Assembly: GCA_965200925.1 (NCBI GenBank)
Contig: OZ241738.1
Coordinates: 248,001-312,000, forward strand
Length of the DNA: 64,000 nt
Origin: WTGU01 sp965200925
Lineage (GTDB): Bacteria; Pseudomonadota; Alphaproteobacteria; UBA828
Direction: 5' to 3'
Shown here: in pieces, positions 1-8,911 of the stretch
How positions within the stretch are numbered: the stretch's first letter is position 1
Layout: each line of letters opens with the position of its first letter
Notes under the pieces: generated by a model
The model's database searches: none
What the model was told of the DNA's origin: nothing
Seen by the model: only the letters and a program-made list of their open reading frames with translations
Translations under genes and position numbers: made by a program

Positions 1-176
1 GCCGCTTCCGCCGCCTCGCCCTCGAGCAGGCTGTCCATTGCCGCGTTGTAGAGTTCCTCGACGCTCCGCTCGACGTAAGCCTCCTCGTCCGTCGCGCTGC
101 AACCGGCCAGCACCGCCAGCGCCAAGGTGACGGCCGCCGCGAAGGCAACAGGCGTGGTCGCGCGCGGCTGCGTCAC
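1..176 (-). CDS. bamD: BamD outer-membrane assembly lipoprotein (N-terminal part, runs off window)
   Basis: Only the first 58 codons lie in the window; the rest continues beyond base 1. A GTG start at 176 gives a short basic N-terminus, a hydrophobic stretch and a lipobox (LAVLAGC, Cys about residue 26). After it comes an acidic linker and then ELYNAAMDSLLEGEAAEA, which matches the first TPR helix of BamD. BamD is the essential lipoprotein of the BAM complex, bound to the periplasmic face of the outer membrane, and helps insert beta-barrel proteins. The GTG overlaps the TGA of the Sel1 gene upstream (GTGA), so the two are probably translationally coupled. A different TPR lipoprotein is possible but less likely. 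Confidence 0.8.
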   Translation of the reverse strand, partial: MTQPRATTPVAFAAAVTLALAVLAGCSATDEEAYVERSVEELYNAAMDSLLEGEAAEA

Positions 177-1510
177 GACGACCGGTCTCCGGGGCCGCCC
201 TGCCGACCGCCCGCGCTGGCGGCCGCCCGTGCCTCCCGCGCGGCCGCCAGCGCGGCGGCCAGTTCGCGCGTGAGACCGGGCGCCAGATGCGGCGCGTGGT
301 CGCGCCGGAACCGCCCGACGGCCTCGAAGGTGCGGGGGCCGGCGATGCCGTCTACCTTCCCGTCGTAATAGCCCAGCGCTTTGAGGAGGCGCTGCACGCG
401 GACGGCGAGATTACCGAACCCGTCCGCCGGCCTGGGTGAGGCGGCGGGGGACGAGGCCTCGACGCGGGCGTTCCGCGCGGCGAGGTGGGCCGTGACCCCG
501 GCCGCCAGGACCTCCGCCGCCGCCCGCTCCCGGGGCGAAAGGAGGCGCGCGATCCGGTCGCGATAGGCGGCGGCGTCCGCCCCCTCGTCGGCTTCGGCAG
601 CGACGGAAAACCAAGCCATCGCCCGCACCAAGTCGCGCGCGCCCCCGAGGCCATTGGCATAAAGCTGGCCCAGCGCCGTCTGGCTCGCCGAATCGCCCTG
701 CTCGGCCGCGGCGCGGTACCAGCGGCGGGCCTCCTCGAAGTCGCGTTCCACGCCGTAGCCGAGATAGTGAAGCGTCGCCAGATTGCCTTGCGCGACGGCG
801 AGGCCGAGCAGCGCCGCGCGCAGGTACCAAGCCGCCGCCGCGCTGTAATTCTGCCGTCCGTTCGCGCCCTTCTCGTAGAGGTAGCCGAGATTGTTCATGG
901 CGCGCGGCTCGCCGTTGGCGGCGGCGCGCAGGTACCAGCGAAGGGCGCGGCGCGAATCGCGCGTAGCCCCCAGCCCCTCGTCGTGGAGCGCCGCGATGTT
1001 GTACTGGGCCTGGGGCAGGCCCTGCTCGGCGGCGCGTTGGTACCAGCCGGCGGCCGTGGCGTGGTTCTGGGTGATGCCGAGGCCTCGGTCGTAGGCCACG
1101 CCGAGCGCGTATTGCGCTTCCGCCGAGCCTGCGCGGGCCGCCGCTTCGAGCAGCGCGACGGGGTCCTCCTCCGCGTCGGCGTCGAGCGCACCGGCCTGGT
1201 GGAGCCGCATCAGCGCGACCCGCGCGGGCGCCAGACGGCGCGAAGCGGCCTGCCGATACCAGTGCGCCGCCTTCTCGAGGTCCGCGGCCGTGCCGAAACC
1301 GCTCTCGTAGAGTGCGCCGAGATTGAACTGCGCATCAATGTCGCCGGCGCGGGCGAGCGGCGCCCAGGCTGCCTGCGCCGCCGCGTAGTCGCCGCGCCGG
1401 AAGGCCTCGTAGCCGGCGAAGAAATCGCCGGTGGCCGCACCGGGCGTCGCGGCCTGCGCCATGCCCAGCAAGGCGGCGAGCGGCAGGGCGAGAGAGACTC
1501 CGCGAAGCAT
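173..1510 (-). CDS. Exported Sel1-repeat protein with C-terminal peptidoglycan-binding domain
   Basis: A protein of about 445 aa. The ATG at 1510 is preferred because it gives a clean signal peptide (MLRGVSLALPLAALLGMAQA); the frame is open further upstream but that part is low-complexity and Arg-rich. The body consists of about seven Sel1-like repeats (A-x-x-YxxAAxxG pattern, about 36 aa each). A PF01471-type peptidoglycan-binding module follows (VQRLLKALGYYDGKVDGIAG, near residues 385-425), then a low-complexity tail. It is probably a periplasmic scaffold that contacts the cell wall. It precedes bamD with a 4-base overlap, which suggests an envelope role. The exact function is unknown. Confidence 0.85.
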   Translation of the reverse strand: MLRGVSLALPLAALLGMAQAATPGAATGDFFAGYEAFRRGDYAAAQAAWAPLARAGDIDAQFNLGALYESGFGTAADLEKAAHWYRQAASRRLAPARVALMRLHQAGALDADAEEDPVALLEAAARAGSAEAQYALGVAYDRGLGITQNHATAAGWYQRAAEQGLPQAQYNIAALHDEGLGATRDSRRALRWYLRAAANGEPRAMNNLGYLYEKGANGRQNYSAAAAWYLRAALLGLAVAQGNLATLHYLGYGVERDFEEARRWYRAAAEQGDSASQTALGQLYANGLGGARDLVRAMAWFSVAAEADEGADAAAYRDRIARLLSPRERAAAEVLAAGVTAHLAARNARVEASSPAASPRPADGFGNLAVRVQRLLKALGYYDGKVDGIAGPRTFEAVGRFRRDHAPHLAPGLTRELAAALAAAREARAAASAGGRQGGPGDRSS

Positions 1511-1614
1511 GTCCGATCCGGTCGTTGCGCGTCGGGCGCGGGCTTCTCCGTGCGCCTCCGCGCCAGCTTGCATGTTCGCGTGCGATCGTCAATAAACCGC
1601 GCGTGCGGCTTCGG

Positions 1615-2385
1615 ATGTTCCAGGTCGATGCGTTCGCGGACGCCGTGTTCGGCGGTAATCCCGCCGCCGTCTGTCCGCTCGATTCCTGGCCGGGCGACGA
1701 CACTCTCCAGGCGATCGCGCGGGAGAACAACCTGTCGGAGACGGCCTTCTTCGTCCCGGCGGGCGAGGCTTACGCGCTGCGCTGGTTCACGCCGGCGGCC
1801 GAGGTGGACCTGTGCGGCCACGCGACTCTGGCCAGCGCCTATGTGGTGTTCCGGCATGTGCGGCGCACGGCCCGTTCCGTCGCCTTCGAGAGTCGGAGCG
1901 GGCGGCTCACGGTGACCCGTGAAGAGGACGGCGGGCTGACCATGGACTTCCCCGCGCTCGTCGCCGCTCCCGTGGCCGTGCCCGCTGCCCTCTCGGCGGG
2001 GTTGGGCGCGGCGCCCAAAGCCGTTTTCGCCGACATGGACTATCTCGCGCTGTTCGCGAGCGAGGCCGAGGTCCGCGGGATCGCGCCCGATTTCGCCGCT
2101 CTCGCCCGGCTCGCCCGGCGGGGCGTCATCGTGACGGCGCCGGGGGAGGACGAGGATTTCGTGTCGCGCTTCTTCTGCCCCCGTCTCGGGGTGCAGGAAG
2201 ATCCGGTCACTGGCTCCGCCCATTGCATGTTGGCTCCCTTCTGGGCCGAACGGCTGGGCAAGACGACCCTGCGCGCCCGGCAGGTTTCCGCCCGCGGCGG
2301 CCTGTTGCGCTGCGTCGCCGATGGCAAGCGCGTCCGCCTGACGGGGCGGGCGGTGCAATATCTGGAAGGCGTGATCACCCTCTGA
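1615..2385 (+). CDS. PhzF-family isomerase
   Basis: A protein of about 256 aa starting with FQVDAFADAVFGGNPAAV, the usual PhzF opening. The glutamate in NNLSETAFF is in the position of the PhzF catalytic Glu. Family signatures CGHATLASA and the C-terminal QEDPVTGSAHC are present. PhzF proteins have two similar halves of a diaminopimelate-epimerase-like fold; substrates outside phenazine makers are mostly unknown. There are no phenazine genes nearby, so phenazine synthesis is not implied. The start at 1615 is chosen by alignment with the family; a GTG at 1603 is also possible. It is divergent from the Sel1 gene and 13 bases upstream of serC, probably in the same transcript. Confidence 0.85.
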   Translation: MFQVDAFADAVFGGNPAAVCPLDSWPGDDTLQAIARENNLSETAFFVPAGEAYALRWFTPAAEVDLCGHATLASAYVVFRHVRRTARSVAFESRSGRLTVTREEDGGLTMDFPALVAAPVAVPAALSAGLGAAPKAVFADMDYLALFASEAEVRGIAPDFAALARLARRGVIVTAPGEDEDFVSRFFCPRLGVQEDPVTGSAHCMLAPFWAERLGKTTLRARQVSARGGLLRCVADGKRVRLTGRAVQYLEGVITL

Positions 2386-2398
2386 TCGGGAGGCGCCG

Positions 2399-3556
2399 AT
2401 GCCGCTCGCGAAACCCGCCGTTTGCCCCGCCAATCCCCGCTTCTCTTCCGGCCCCTGCGCCAAGCGGCCCGGCTGGTCGGTCGAGGCCCTGGCCGGGGCG
2501 CTCGTGGGTCGCTCCCATCGTGCGCGGGCGCCGCTCGCGCGCATCAGGGCGCTGCTCGATCTCTCCCGCGCCCTGCTCGGCCTGCCCGACGACTGGCGCC
2601 TCGCCATCGTGCCGGGCTCCGACACCGGCGCCATGGAGATGGCGATGTGGTCGCTCCTGGGGCCGCGCGGAGTCGATTTCCTGAGCTGGGACAATTTCGG
2701 CGCGCAGTGGGCGCTCGACGGCGAACGACAATTGCGGCCGCTGGACGCGCGAGTGATCCGGGCGCCCTACGGCCGCCTCCCCGATCTGGCGCAGGTGGAC
2801 CCGGCGCGCGATACGGTGTTCGTCTGGAACGGCACCACCTCCGGGGTGCGCGTCCCCGACGCCGAATGGATCGACCCAGCCCGCGCCGGGCTCACCCTGT
2901 GCGACGGCACCTCCGCCGTCTTCGCCTGCCCGATGGACTGGTCCAGGCTCGATGCGACGAGCTATTCCTGGCAGAAGGTGATGGGCAGCGAGGCCGGCTT
3001 CGGCATGGTGATCCTGGGGCCCCGGGCGGTCGCGCGGCTCGAAAGCGCGACGCCGCCCTGGCCGGTGCCGAAGGTCTTTCGTCTGGCCGCGGACGGCCGG
3101 CTCGACGAAGGCCCGTTTCGCGGCGAAACCCTGAACACCGTGTCGATGCTGGCGGTCGAGGACGCGCTCGATTCGCTCCGCTGGATCGAATCCATCGGCG
3201 GCCAGGCGGCGATGATCGCCCGCGCCGAGGCGAATTTCGGCGTCGTCGAGTCGTGGGTGGCGGCGCGCGACTGGATCGATTTTCTCGCGGTCGCGCCGGA
3301 GACGCGCTCGCACAGCTCGGTCTGCCTCAGCATCGTCGATCCCTGGTTCATGGCGCTCGACGAGAGCGAACGCTGGAACGTCGTCGGCACGATGGCGGCC
3401 CTTCTCGAGGCGGAGGGCGCCGCCTTCGACGTCAAGGCCCACCGCGCCGCCCCGCCCGGCCTCCGCCTCTGGTGCGGCGGCACCGTTCGCCGCGAAGACC
3501 TGGAAGCCCTGACACCCTGGCTCGACTGGGCCTGGCACGAAACCCGCCACGCCTGA
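2399..3556 (+). CDS. serC: Phosphoserine aminotransferase (SerC)
   Basis: A 385-aa PLP-dependent class V aminotransferase of the form common in alphaproteobacteria. It would convert 3-phosphohydroxypyruvate plus glutamate to phosphoserine plus 2-oxoglutarate in serine synthesis, and may also serve pyridoxine synthesis. Visible features: the opening NPRFSSGPCAKRPGWS, the cofactor segment PGSDTGAMEMAMW, the presumed Schiff-base lysine in SYSWQKVMGSEAG (about K193), and the C-terminal GLRLWCGGTV. Length matches the family. serA and serB are not adjacent. A short GC-rich palindrome lies after the stop but has no T-tract. Confidence 0.92.
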   Translation: MPLAKPAVCPANPRFSSGPCAKRPGWSVEALAGALVGRSHRARAPLARIRALLDLSRALLGLPDDWRLAIVPGSDTGAMEMAMWSLLGPRGVDFLSWDNFGAQWALDGERQLRPLDARVIRAPYGRLPDLAQVDPARDTVFVWNGTTSGVRVPDAEWIDPARAGLTLCDGTSAVFACPMDWSRLDATSYSWQKVMGSEAGFGMVILGPRAVARLESATPPWPVPKVFRLAADGRLDEGPFRGETLNTVSMLAVEDALDSLRWIESIGGQAAMIARAEANFGVVESWVAARDWIDFLAVAPETRSHSSVCLSIVDPWFMALDESERWNVVGTMAALLEAEGAAFDVKAHRAAPPGLRLWCGGTVRREDLEALTPWLDWAWHETRHA

Positions 3557-3630
3557 TTCCCCGCCCCTCCTCTGGCCGGGGGGAGGGCGGCGGCCTATAC
3601 TCGCGGCTTCACATGATGGGGAGCGGGGCC

Positions 3631-4062
3631 ATGGGGCTCGTGCGAACGCTGGCGGTCGCGACGGCAGGACTCATCGCCGCCGCCCTTCCCGCCTCGGCGG
3701 AGGAGCCGAAGCGGGTGACGGTGACCGGCGAGGTCATCGATTCCTGGTGCTATCTGAGCGAGATCATGTGGGCGCTGGGCTCGGCGCATCATCGCTGCGC
3801 CGTCTGGTGCGCGCGCGGCGGGGTGCCGGTGTCGATCCTGGGCGAGGACGAGGAGGTCTATGTGCTTCTCCTCGTCGAAGACGACCCGGGGGTGATCGGC
3901 AACGAGGCGGTGTTTCGCAGCCAGACCAACGAGGTCGTCGTGGACGGCGATCTCTACGAGCGCGACGGCGTCAAGTATCTCGCCGTCACCGAGATCGTCG
4001 AAGACCGCGGGATCGTGAATTTCTCGCACGAAGATTTCGACGTCCAGCCGGGAGGGCTCTGA
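3631..4062 (+). CDS. Small exported protein with conserved Cys/His motif, function unknown
   Basis: About 143 aa. The ATG at 3631 is preferred over those at 3613 and 3616 because GGGGAG sits 7 bases upstream and it gives a standard signal peptide (MGLVRTLAVATAGLIAAALP, then ASA). The mature part has a cysteine/histidine cluster (DSWCYL, then HHRCAVWCARGGVPVSIL) and a beta-rich pattern resembling small OB-fold periplasmic proteins. Metal binding is plausible but not shown. The next gene starts 2 bases after the stop and also encodes a secreted Cys-containing protein, so the two probably work together. I do not recognise a named family. Confidence 0.7.
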   Translation: MGLVRTLAVATAGLIAAALPASAEEPKRVTVTGEVIDSWCYLSEIMWALGSAHHRCAVWCARGGVPVSILGEDEEVYVLLLVEDDPGVIGNEAVFRSQTNEVVVDGDLYERDGVKYLAVTEIVEDRGIVNFSHEDFDVQPGGL

Positions 4063-4064
4063 CC

Positions 4065-4616
4065 ATGGCGCGCGCGCCGAGACGAACGTTCGCCGGCCTC
4101 GCGGCCGCCGTCGCGCTGGCCTCCGCGCTGTCGGTCTCCGGGCCTGCGTGGGCGGCCAACAGCTGGGGCCTGCCGGGGGAGGTCGAAGCCCGGTTCGACG
4201 CCACCGTCACCGACGTCCTCTGCGTCCTCAAGGGCGACTGCCCCGAGGATTGCGGCGCCGGTAAGCGCCTGCTGGGCCTGCTCCGGGAGGACGGCACGCT
4301 GGTGCTGCCGCTCAAGAACGCCGGCCCCTTCACCGGCGCCACCGTGGACCTCATCCCCTTCTGCAACCGGAAGGTGACCGTCGACGGCCTGTTCACGACC
4401 AATTACGGCGTTACCACCTTCGCCGTCCAGTTCGTGCGGCCGGAGGGCGACAAGTGGCGGGGCGCCAACGGCTTCGTCCGCGCCTGGGCGCGGGAGCGCG
4501 GCCTCGAGCCGAAGGACAAGAAGGCGCGGCAATGGTTCCGCCACGACGAGGCGATCCTCTCCCTGATCGAGGAACAGGGCGTGCTCGGCCTGAAGAAGCA
4601 GGGGATCGCCCCGTAA
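4065..4616 (+). CDS. Exported protein of unknown function, partner of the upstream small exported protein
   Basis: About 183 aa with a Sec signal peptide (basic start MARAPRRTF, hydrophobic core, A-W-A cleavage near residue 31). The mature region has Cys residues in VLCVLKGDCPEDCGAGKRLL and a later FCNRKVTVDGLFTT, which like its neighbour looks like a compact beta fold with a cysteine cluster. The spacing to the upstream gene is 2 bases, indicating translational coupling. The C-terminal third is charged and helical (WARERGLEPKDKKARQWF). It could belong to a periplasmic metal or redox system, but nothing in the sequence proves it. Confidence 0.7.
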   Translation: MARAPRRTFAGLAAAVALASALSVSGPAWAANSWGLPGEVEARFDATVTDVLCVLKGDCPEDCGAGKRLLGLLREDGTLVLPLKNAGPFTGATVDLIPFCNRKVTVDGLFTTNYGVTTFAVQFVRPEGDKWRGANGFVRAWARERGLEPKDKKARQWFRHDEAILSLIEEQGVLGLKKQGIAP

Positions 4617-4632
4617 CGCCCGCCCGCGCCGG

Positions 4633-5253
4633 ATGACCTTCCCCGACAGGCGTTACGATTCGCTCGGGCGCTATTGCGACGACTATCTGGCCCGGCTCGC
4701 GCGCGCCGGCGCTTCCATCGACCGGGCGCATCTCGCCCGCGCCGGCGCCCTGCTCGAGTCGGCGTTCGCCCGCGGCGCCTGGCTCTTCGTCTGCGGCAAC
4801 GGCGGTTCGGCAGCGACCGCGAATCACCTGCTCTGCGACATGGCCAAGGGGGTGCAGACCGACACCGGCGTGCTGCCGCGGGTGGCGAGCCTGAGCGCAA
4901 ACATGGAGATCGTCACCGCGATCGCCAACGACATCGCCTTCGAGGATTGTTTCGCCTACCAGCTCCGCACGGCCGCCCGGCCCGGCGACGTGCTGATGAC
5001 CGTCTCGGCCTCGGGCGATTCGGAGAACGTCGTTCGCGCCGTGGACTGGGCGCGGGGGAACGCCATCGAGAGCATCGCGCTGACCGGCTTCAACGGCGGC
5101 CGCTCGGCCCGGCGCGCCACGATCAACCTGCATGTCGACGCGGACAATTACGGCGTGATCGAGGACACGCATCAGTCGATCATGCACATCCTGGCGCAGT
5201 ATCTCCGCCAAGCGAGGATGCCGGAGGCGCTGGTCGGCCGCCGGCGATTCTGA
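4633..5253 (+). CDS. GmhA-like SIS-domain phosphosugar isomerase
   Basis: 206 aa, one SIS domain, the size and layout of sedoheptulose-7-phosphate isomerase (first step to heptose for LPS core). Seen: the phosphate-binding loop FVCGNGGSAATANHLL, the second SIS signature LMTVSASGDSENVV, and the C-terminal helix VIEDTHQSIMHILAQYL, whose histidine matches the catalytic His of GmhA. The residue where GmhA has a catalytic Glu appears to be Asp (LLCDMAKGV), so activity on a related sugar is possible. Other heptose genes are not adjacent. It follows the exported-protein pair by 16 bases and may be the last gene of that transcript. Confidence 0.8.
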   Translation: MTFPDRRYDSLGRYCDDYLARLARAGASIDRAHLARAGALLESAFARGAWLFVCGNGGSAATANHLLCDMAKGVQTDTGVLPRVASLSANMEIVTAIANDIAFEDCFAYQLRTAARPGDVLMTVSASGDSENVVRAVDWARGNAIESIALTGFNGGRSARRATINLHVDADNYGVIEDTHQSIMHILAQYLRQARMPEALVGRRRF

Positions 5254-5277
5254 GCCCGCGCCCCTGTCGAAAGAAGG

Positions 5278-5898
5278 TTACGGGGCGGCGAAGCGGAGGA
5301 GGAGCACGACGACGACGACGAGGGCGAGGGCGAGCAGCGCGACCGTCCCCAGGCGGCGTTCGACGAAGGCGCGCACGGACGGGCCGAAATACCAGAGCAG
5401 CGCCGCCTCGACGTAGAAGCGGAGCCCGCGGGAGAGCAGGGAGGCCAGAACGAAGATGCCCAGGTCGAGACGCCCGACGCCGCTGGCGATGGTCACCAGC
5501 TTGTACGGGAGCGGCGTGAAGCCGCCGGCCGCAACGATCCAGGCGCCCCATTCGTCCCTGTGGCGTTCGAACGCCTCGAGCTTCTCCGCGTTGCCCCACA
5601 GGCCGAGCATCGGCTCGCCGAACGCCTCGAACAGGTAGTAGCCGATCGCGTAGCCGAAGAGCCCGCCCGCGGTGGAGGAGAGGGTGCAGACGCCGGCGAT
5701 CAGCCACGCCTTGGCGCGCCGGGCGAGAACCATCGGGACGAGGAGGAGATCCGGCGGGATCGGAAAGAACGAGCTTTCCGTGAAGGCAACGGCGGCGAGC
5801 GCCCAGAGGGCGTGCCGCTTGCCGGCGAGATCAAGGGTCCAACGGTAGAGGCCCCGGAGCGCCGCCCGCCCGCGCCCGCCCGTGGAAGTGTCGGTCAT
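5278..5898 (-). CDS. YqaA/DedA-type inner-membrane protein
   Basis: About 206 aa with four to five hydrophobic segments. Family hallmarks are ESSFFPIPPDLLLVPMV (the re-entrant loop with acidic residue and prolines) and GGFTPLPYKLVTIASGV (the second half with G-FTP-P-K). These occur in the VTT/SNARE-associated (DedA-like) proteins; family members scramble or flip lipids such as undecaprenyl phosphate or contribute to envelope homeostasis. The start at 5898 has a G-rich sequence just upstream; the frame is open further upstream but that part is antisense to the next gene. It is divergent from the AI-2E transporter gene. Confidence 0.85.
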   Translation of the reverse strand: MTDTSTGGRGRAALRGLYRWTLDLAGKRHALWALAAVAFTESSFFPIPPDLLLVPMVLARRAKAWLIAGVCTLSSTAGGLFGYAIGYYLFEAFGEPMLGLWGNAEKLEAFERHRDEWGAWIVAAGGFTPLPYKLVTIASGVGRLDLGIFVLASLLSRGLRFYVEAALLWYFGPSVRAFVERRLGTVALLALALVVVVVLLLRFAAP

Positions 5899-5991
5899 GT
5901 CCCCCCATCGCAGGGCCGTCGGGGGAATGCAAGTTGACGGCTTCCCGCGCCCTCCCGACAATGCCGGAATCGCCGCTGACGGTCTCTCCCC

Positions 5992-7071
5992 ATGCAGTCC
6001 AAAGCAGTCGCCTTCGCTGCCTCGGCCGGAATCGCCGCGCTCACGGTCTATCTCCTGGTGTCGGGGCGGAACATCCTGATCCCGATCGCCATCGCCGTCA
6101 TGGCCTGGTACCTCATCAACGCCATCGCCGGCGGCATCGGCCGCCTCTCCCTCCGCGGCGTCCGCCTGCCGCGCTGGGCCTCCCTCGCGCTGACGGTGAT
6201 CGCCTTCGTCGCCGCCGTCATGGCCCTGGCCGAGATGGTGAGCGGCCATTTCGCCGACGTGGTCCAGGCAGTGCCGACCTACCAGGCCAACCTGCAACGG
6301 CTCATCGCGGAGGCGGCGGAGCTCCTGGGGCTCGCGGACACGCCCAACCTGACCCAGCTCCTCGAAGGGGTCGATTTCCAGTCCATCGTCGGCAGGCTCG
6401 CCGCGAGTCTGACGAACATCGCCGGCAACGCCGGGCTCATCTTCGTCTATGTGCTCTTCCTGTTCGTCGAGCAGGGCAGCTTCGACCGCAAGATGAAGGC
6501 GCTCTTCCCCGACGCGGCGCGCGAGGCGCGGATTCGCCGGATCCTCAGCCACATGACCGAGGAGATCCAGCGCTACCTCTGGATCAAGACGTTTTCGAGC
6601 GGTCTGACGGCCAGCTTGAGCTATGCCGTCCTCGCCGCCGTCGGCGTCGACTTCGCTGCCTTCTGGGCGTTTATCATCTTCTTCCTCAACTACATCCCGA
6701 CCATCGGCTCGCTCCTCGGTATCGTCTTTCCCGCCCTCCTGGCGCTGGTCCAGTTCGACACCGTCGTGCCGTTCCTGATCGTCACGCCGAGCCTTGCCGT
6801 CATCCAGGTCGTCATCGGCAACCTCCTGGAGCCGATGATGATGGGCGCCTCGCTCAACATCAGCCCGTTCGCCACCCTCGCCTCCCTCGCGGTGTGGGGC
6901 GCGATCTGGGGCATCTCGGGGATGTTCCTCTGCGTCCCGATCACCGTGATCGCGATGATCGTGTTCGCGCATTTCCCGCGCACGCGGCCGATCGCCGTCA
7001 TGCTCTCCACCAACGGCCGCGTGGCCTGGGGCGAGAGCGAGGTCCGCCCGCCGCCCCGGGACGCGGGGTGA
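5992..7071 (+). CDS. AI-2E family transporter (PF01594)
   Basis: 359 aa, about seven to eight transmembrane helices with a large soluble loop between about residues 75 and 140. The C-terminal family core is clear: FFLNYIPTIGSLLGIVFP, then IGNLLEPMMMGASLNISP, then WGAIWGISGMFLCVPITVI. Members export autoinducer-2 or act as cation/proton antiporters, so substrate is not predictable. No luxS or lsr genes are seen. It is divergent from the YqaA gene, and 111 bases separate it from the acyl-CoA ligase downstream. Confidence 0.9.
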   Translation: MQSKAVAFAASAGIAALTVYLLVSGRNILIPIAIAVMAWYLINAIAGGIGRLSLRGVRLPRWASLALTVIAFVAAVMALAEMVSGHFADVVQAVPTYQANLQRLIAEAAELLGLADTPNLTQLLEGVDFQSIVGRLAASLTNIAGNAGLIFVYVLFLFVEQGSFDRKMKALFPDAAREARIRRILSHMTEEIQRYLWIKTFSSGLTASLSYAVLAAVGVDFAAFWAFIIFFLNYIPTIGSLLGIVFPALLALVQFDTVVPFLIVTPSLAVIQVVIGNLLEPMMMGASLNISPFATLASLAVWGAIWGISGMFLCVPITVIAMIVFAHFPRTRPIAVMLSTNGRVAWGESEVRPPPRDAG

Positions 7072-7182
7072 ACGCCGCCGCTACCGGACGCTGCGGGGCG
7101 TCCGCCGTCGCCCGGCGCAGGAGCGAACGCGCGGCTCCGATTCGCGACTCGACGAGGCCGCCGCCGCATCTATGATCGGGCG

Positions 7183-8877
7183 ATGGCCAGCGCGCAGAAA
7201 AGCTACGTGAGCGGCGCGAGCGAGCGGCCGCTGCTCGGCGTCACCATCGGTGAGCAGCTCGATCTGACGGCCGCGCGCTTCCCGGACAACGAGGCGCTGG
7301 TGGTGCCGCATCAAGGCGTCCGCTGGCGCTACGGCGAATTCAAGGAACGGGTCGACCGCCTCGCCGCCGGCTTGCTGGTGCTGGGCCTCGAACCCGGCGA
7401 CCGCATCGGCATCTGGTCGCCCAACAACAGCGAATGGGCCCTCACCCAATTCGCTGCGGCCAAGGCCGGCCTGATCCTGGTCAACATCAACCCGGCCTAC
7501 CGGCTGGCCGAGCTCGAGTACGCCCTGAACAAGGTCGAGTGCCGGGCGTTGGTGACCGCCGAATCGTTCAAGTCGAGCCGCTATATCGACATGTTGCGGC
7601 AACTCGCGCCGGTGCTCGACCGCGCCCGCCCGGGTGCGCTGAAGGCCGGGAAGCTGCCCCACCTCGAGATCGTCGTGCGCCTGGGGGCGGCGCGCGGCGG
7701 CGGCATGTACGCCTTCGACGAGGTCTCGGAGAGGGCCGGCGCCGCCGAACGCCGCCGTCTGGAGGCGCTGGGCCGGGTGCTCCAGTTCGACGACCCGATC
7801 AACATCCAGTTCACCAGCGGCACCACGGGCTTCCCCAAGGGCGCCACGCTGAGCCACCACAACATCCTCAACAACGGCTACTTCAACGGCGTCGCCCTGC
7901 GCCTGAGCGACCGCGACCGGGTGTGCATCCCGGTGCCACTCTACCACTGCTTCGGCATGGTGATGGGCAACCTGATGTGCGCCGCGCACGGGGCTGCCAT
8001 GGTCTATCCGGGCGAGGCCTTCGATCCGCTCGCGGTCCTCCACACCGTCGAGGGCGAGCGCTGCACGGTGCTCTATGGCGTGCCGACCATGTTCATCGCC
8101 GAGCTCGACCACCCGGAATTCGCGCGCTTCGACCTTTCGTCGCTGCGCACCGGCACGATGGCGGGCTCGCCCTGCCCGATCGAGGTCATGCGGCGGGTGG
8201 TGGGCGCGCTCCACATGGAGGAGGTGACCATCGCCTACGGCATGACGGAGACCAGCCCCGTGAGCTTCCAGTCGGCGGCGGACGACCCGATCGAGCGCCG
8301 GGTCTCCACCGTGGGTCGCGTCCACCCCCATGTCGAGGTCAAGATCGTGGACGCGGAGGGCAAGGTGGTGCCACGCGGCGTCCCCGGCGAAATCCTCACC
8401 CGCGGCTACTCGGTGATGCGCGGCTACTGGAACGACGAGGCGAAGACCGCCGAGGCCATCGACCGGGCTGGCTGGATGCACACCGGCGACCGGGGGACGA
8501 TCGACGAGGACGGCTACGGCAACATCGTGGGCCGCATCAAGGACATGGTGATCCGCGGCGGCGAGAACGTCTATCCGCGCGAGATCGAGGAGTTCCTCTA
8601 CCGCCACCCCAAGGTCCAGGATGTCCAGGTGATCGGCGTGCCGGACGAGAAATATGGCGAGGAGCTCTGCGCCTGGATCAGGCTGCGCGACGGCGAAGAC
8701 GCCGACGCCGACGAGATCAAGGCGTTCTGCAAGGAGCGGATCGCGCATTTCAAGGTGCCGCGCTACGTGAAATTCGTGGACGGCTTCCCGATGACGGTCA
8801 CCGGCAAGGTCCAGAAGTTCAAGATGCGCGAGGCGATGATCGCCGCGCTCGCCGGCGCCGAAGGGGAGACGGCATAG
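7183..8877 (+). CDS. Medium/long-chain acyl-CoA synthetase (AMP-binding enzyme)
   Basis: 564 aa ANL-superfamily ligase that would adenylate a carboxylic acid and load it on CoA. Motifs in order: the phosphate loop FTSGTTGFPKGATLSHHN (from about residue 210), the A5 motif YGMTETSP, and the hinge and C-terminal lid GRIKDMVIRGGENVYPREIE. The catalytic C-terminal lysine is in VTGKVQKFKMRE. Overall form resembles the AcsF/FadD3-like fatty acyl-CoA synthases rather than acetyl-CoA synthetase. It is followed after 34 bases by a Rid protein. Substrate cannot be set from sequence. Confidence 0.9.
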   Translation: MASAQKSYVSGASERPLLGVTIGEQLDLTAARFPDNEALVVPHQGVRWRYGEFKERVDRLAAGLLVLGLEPGDRIGIWSPNNSEWALTQFAAAKAGLILVNINPAYRLAELEYALNKVECRALVTAESFKSSRYIDMLRQLAPVLDRARPGALKAGKLPHLEIVVRLGAARGGGMYAFDEVSERAGAAERRRLEALGRVLQFDDPINIQFTSGTTGFPKGATLSHHNILNNGYFNGVALRLSDRDRVCIPVPLYHCFGMVMGNLMCAAHGAAMVYPGEAFDPLAVLHTVEGERCTVLYGVPTMFIAELDHPEFARFDLSSLRTGTMAGSPCPIEVMRRVVGALHMEEVTIAYGMTETSPVSFQSAADDPIERRVSTVGRVHPHVEVKIVDAEGKVVPRGVPGEILTRGYSVMRGYWNDEAKTAEAIDRAGWMHTGDRGTIDEDGYGNIVGRIKDMVIRGGENVYPREIEEFLYRHPKVQDVQVIGVPDEKYGEELCAWIRLRDGEDADADEIKAFCKERIAHFKVPRYVKFVDGFPMTVTGKVQKFKMREAMIAALAGAEGETA

Positions 8878-8911
8878 ACACCGCGCGCCGAGTCGACGAA
8901 GGAGGCTTGTC

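Noticed and set aside
3560..3595. Intrinsic terminator after serC
   Set aside because: A GC-rich inverted repeat is present but lacks a T-run and lies just before the next gene's start region.
5899..6972. Long minus-strand frame upstream of the YqaA gene
   Set aside because: Antisense to the AI-2E-family transporter gene and very Asp/Glu/Arg-rich, a typical shadow in high-GC DNA.
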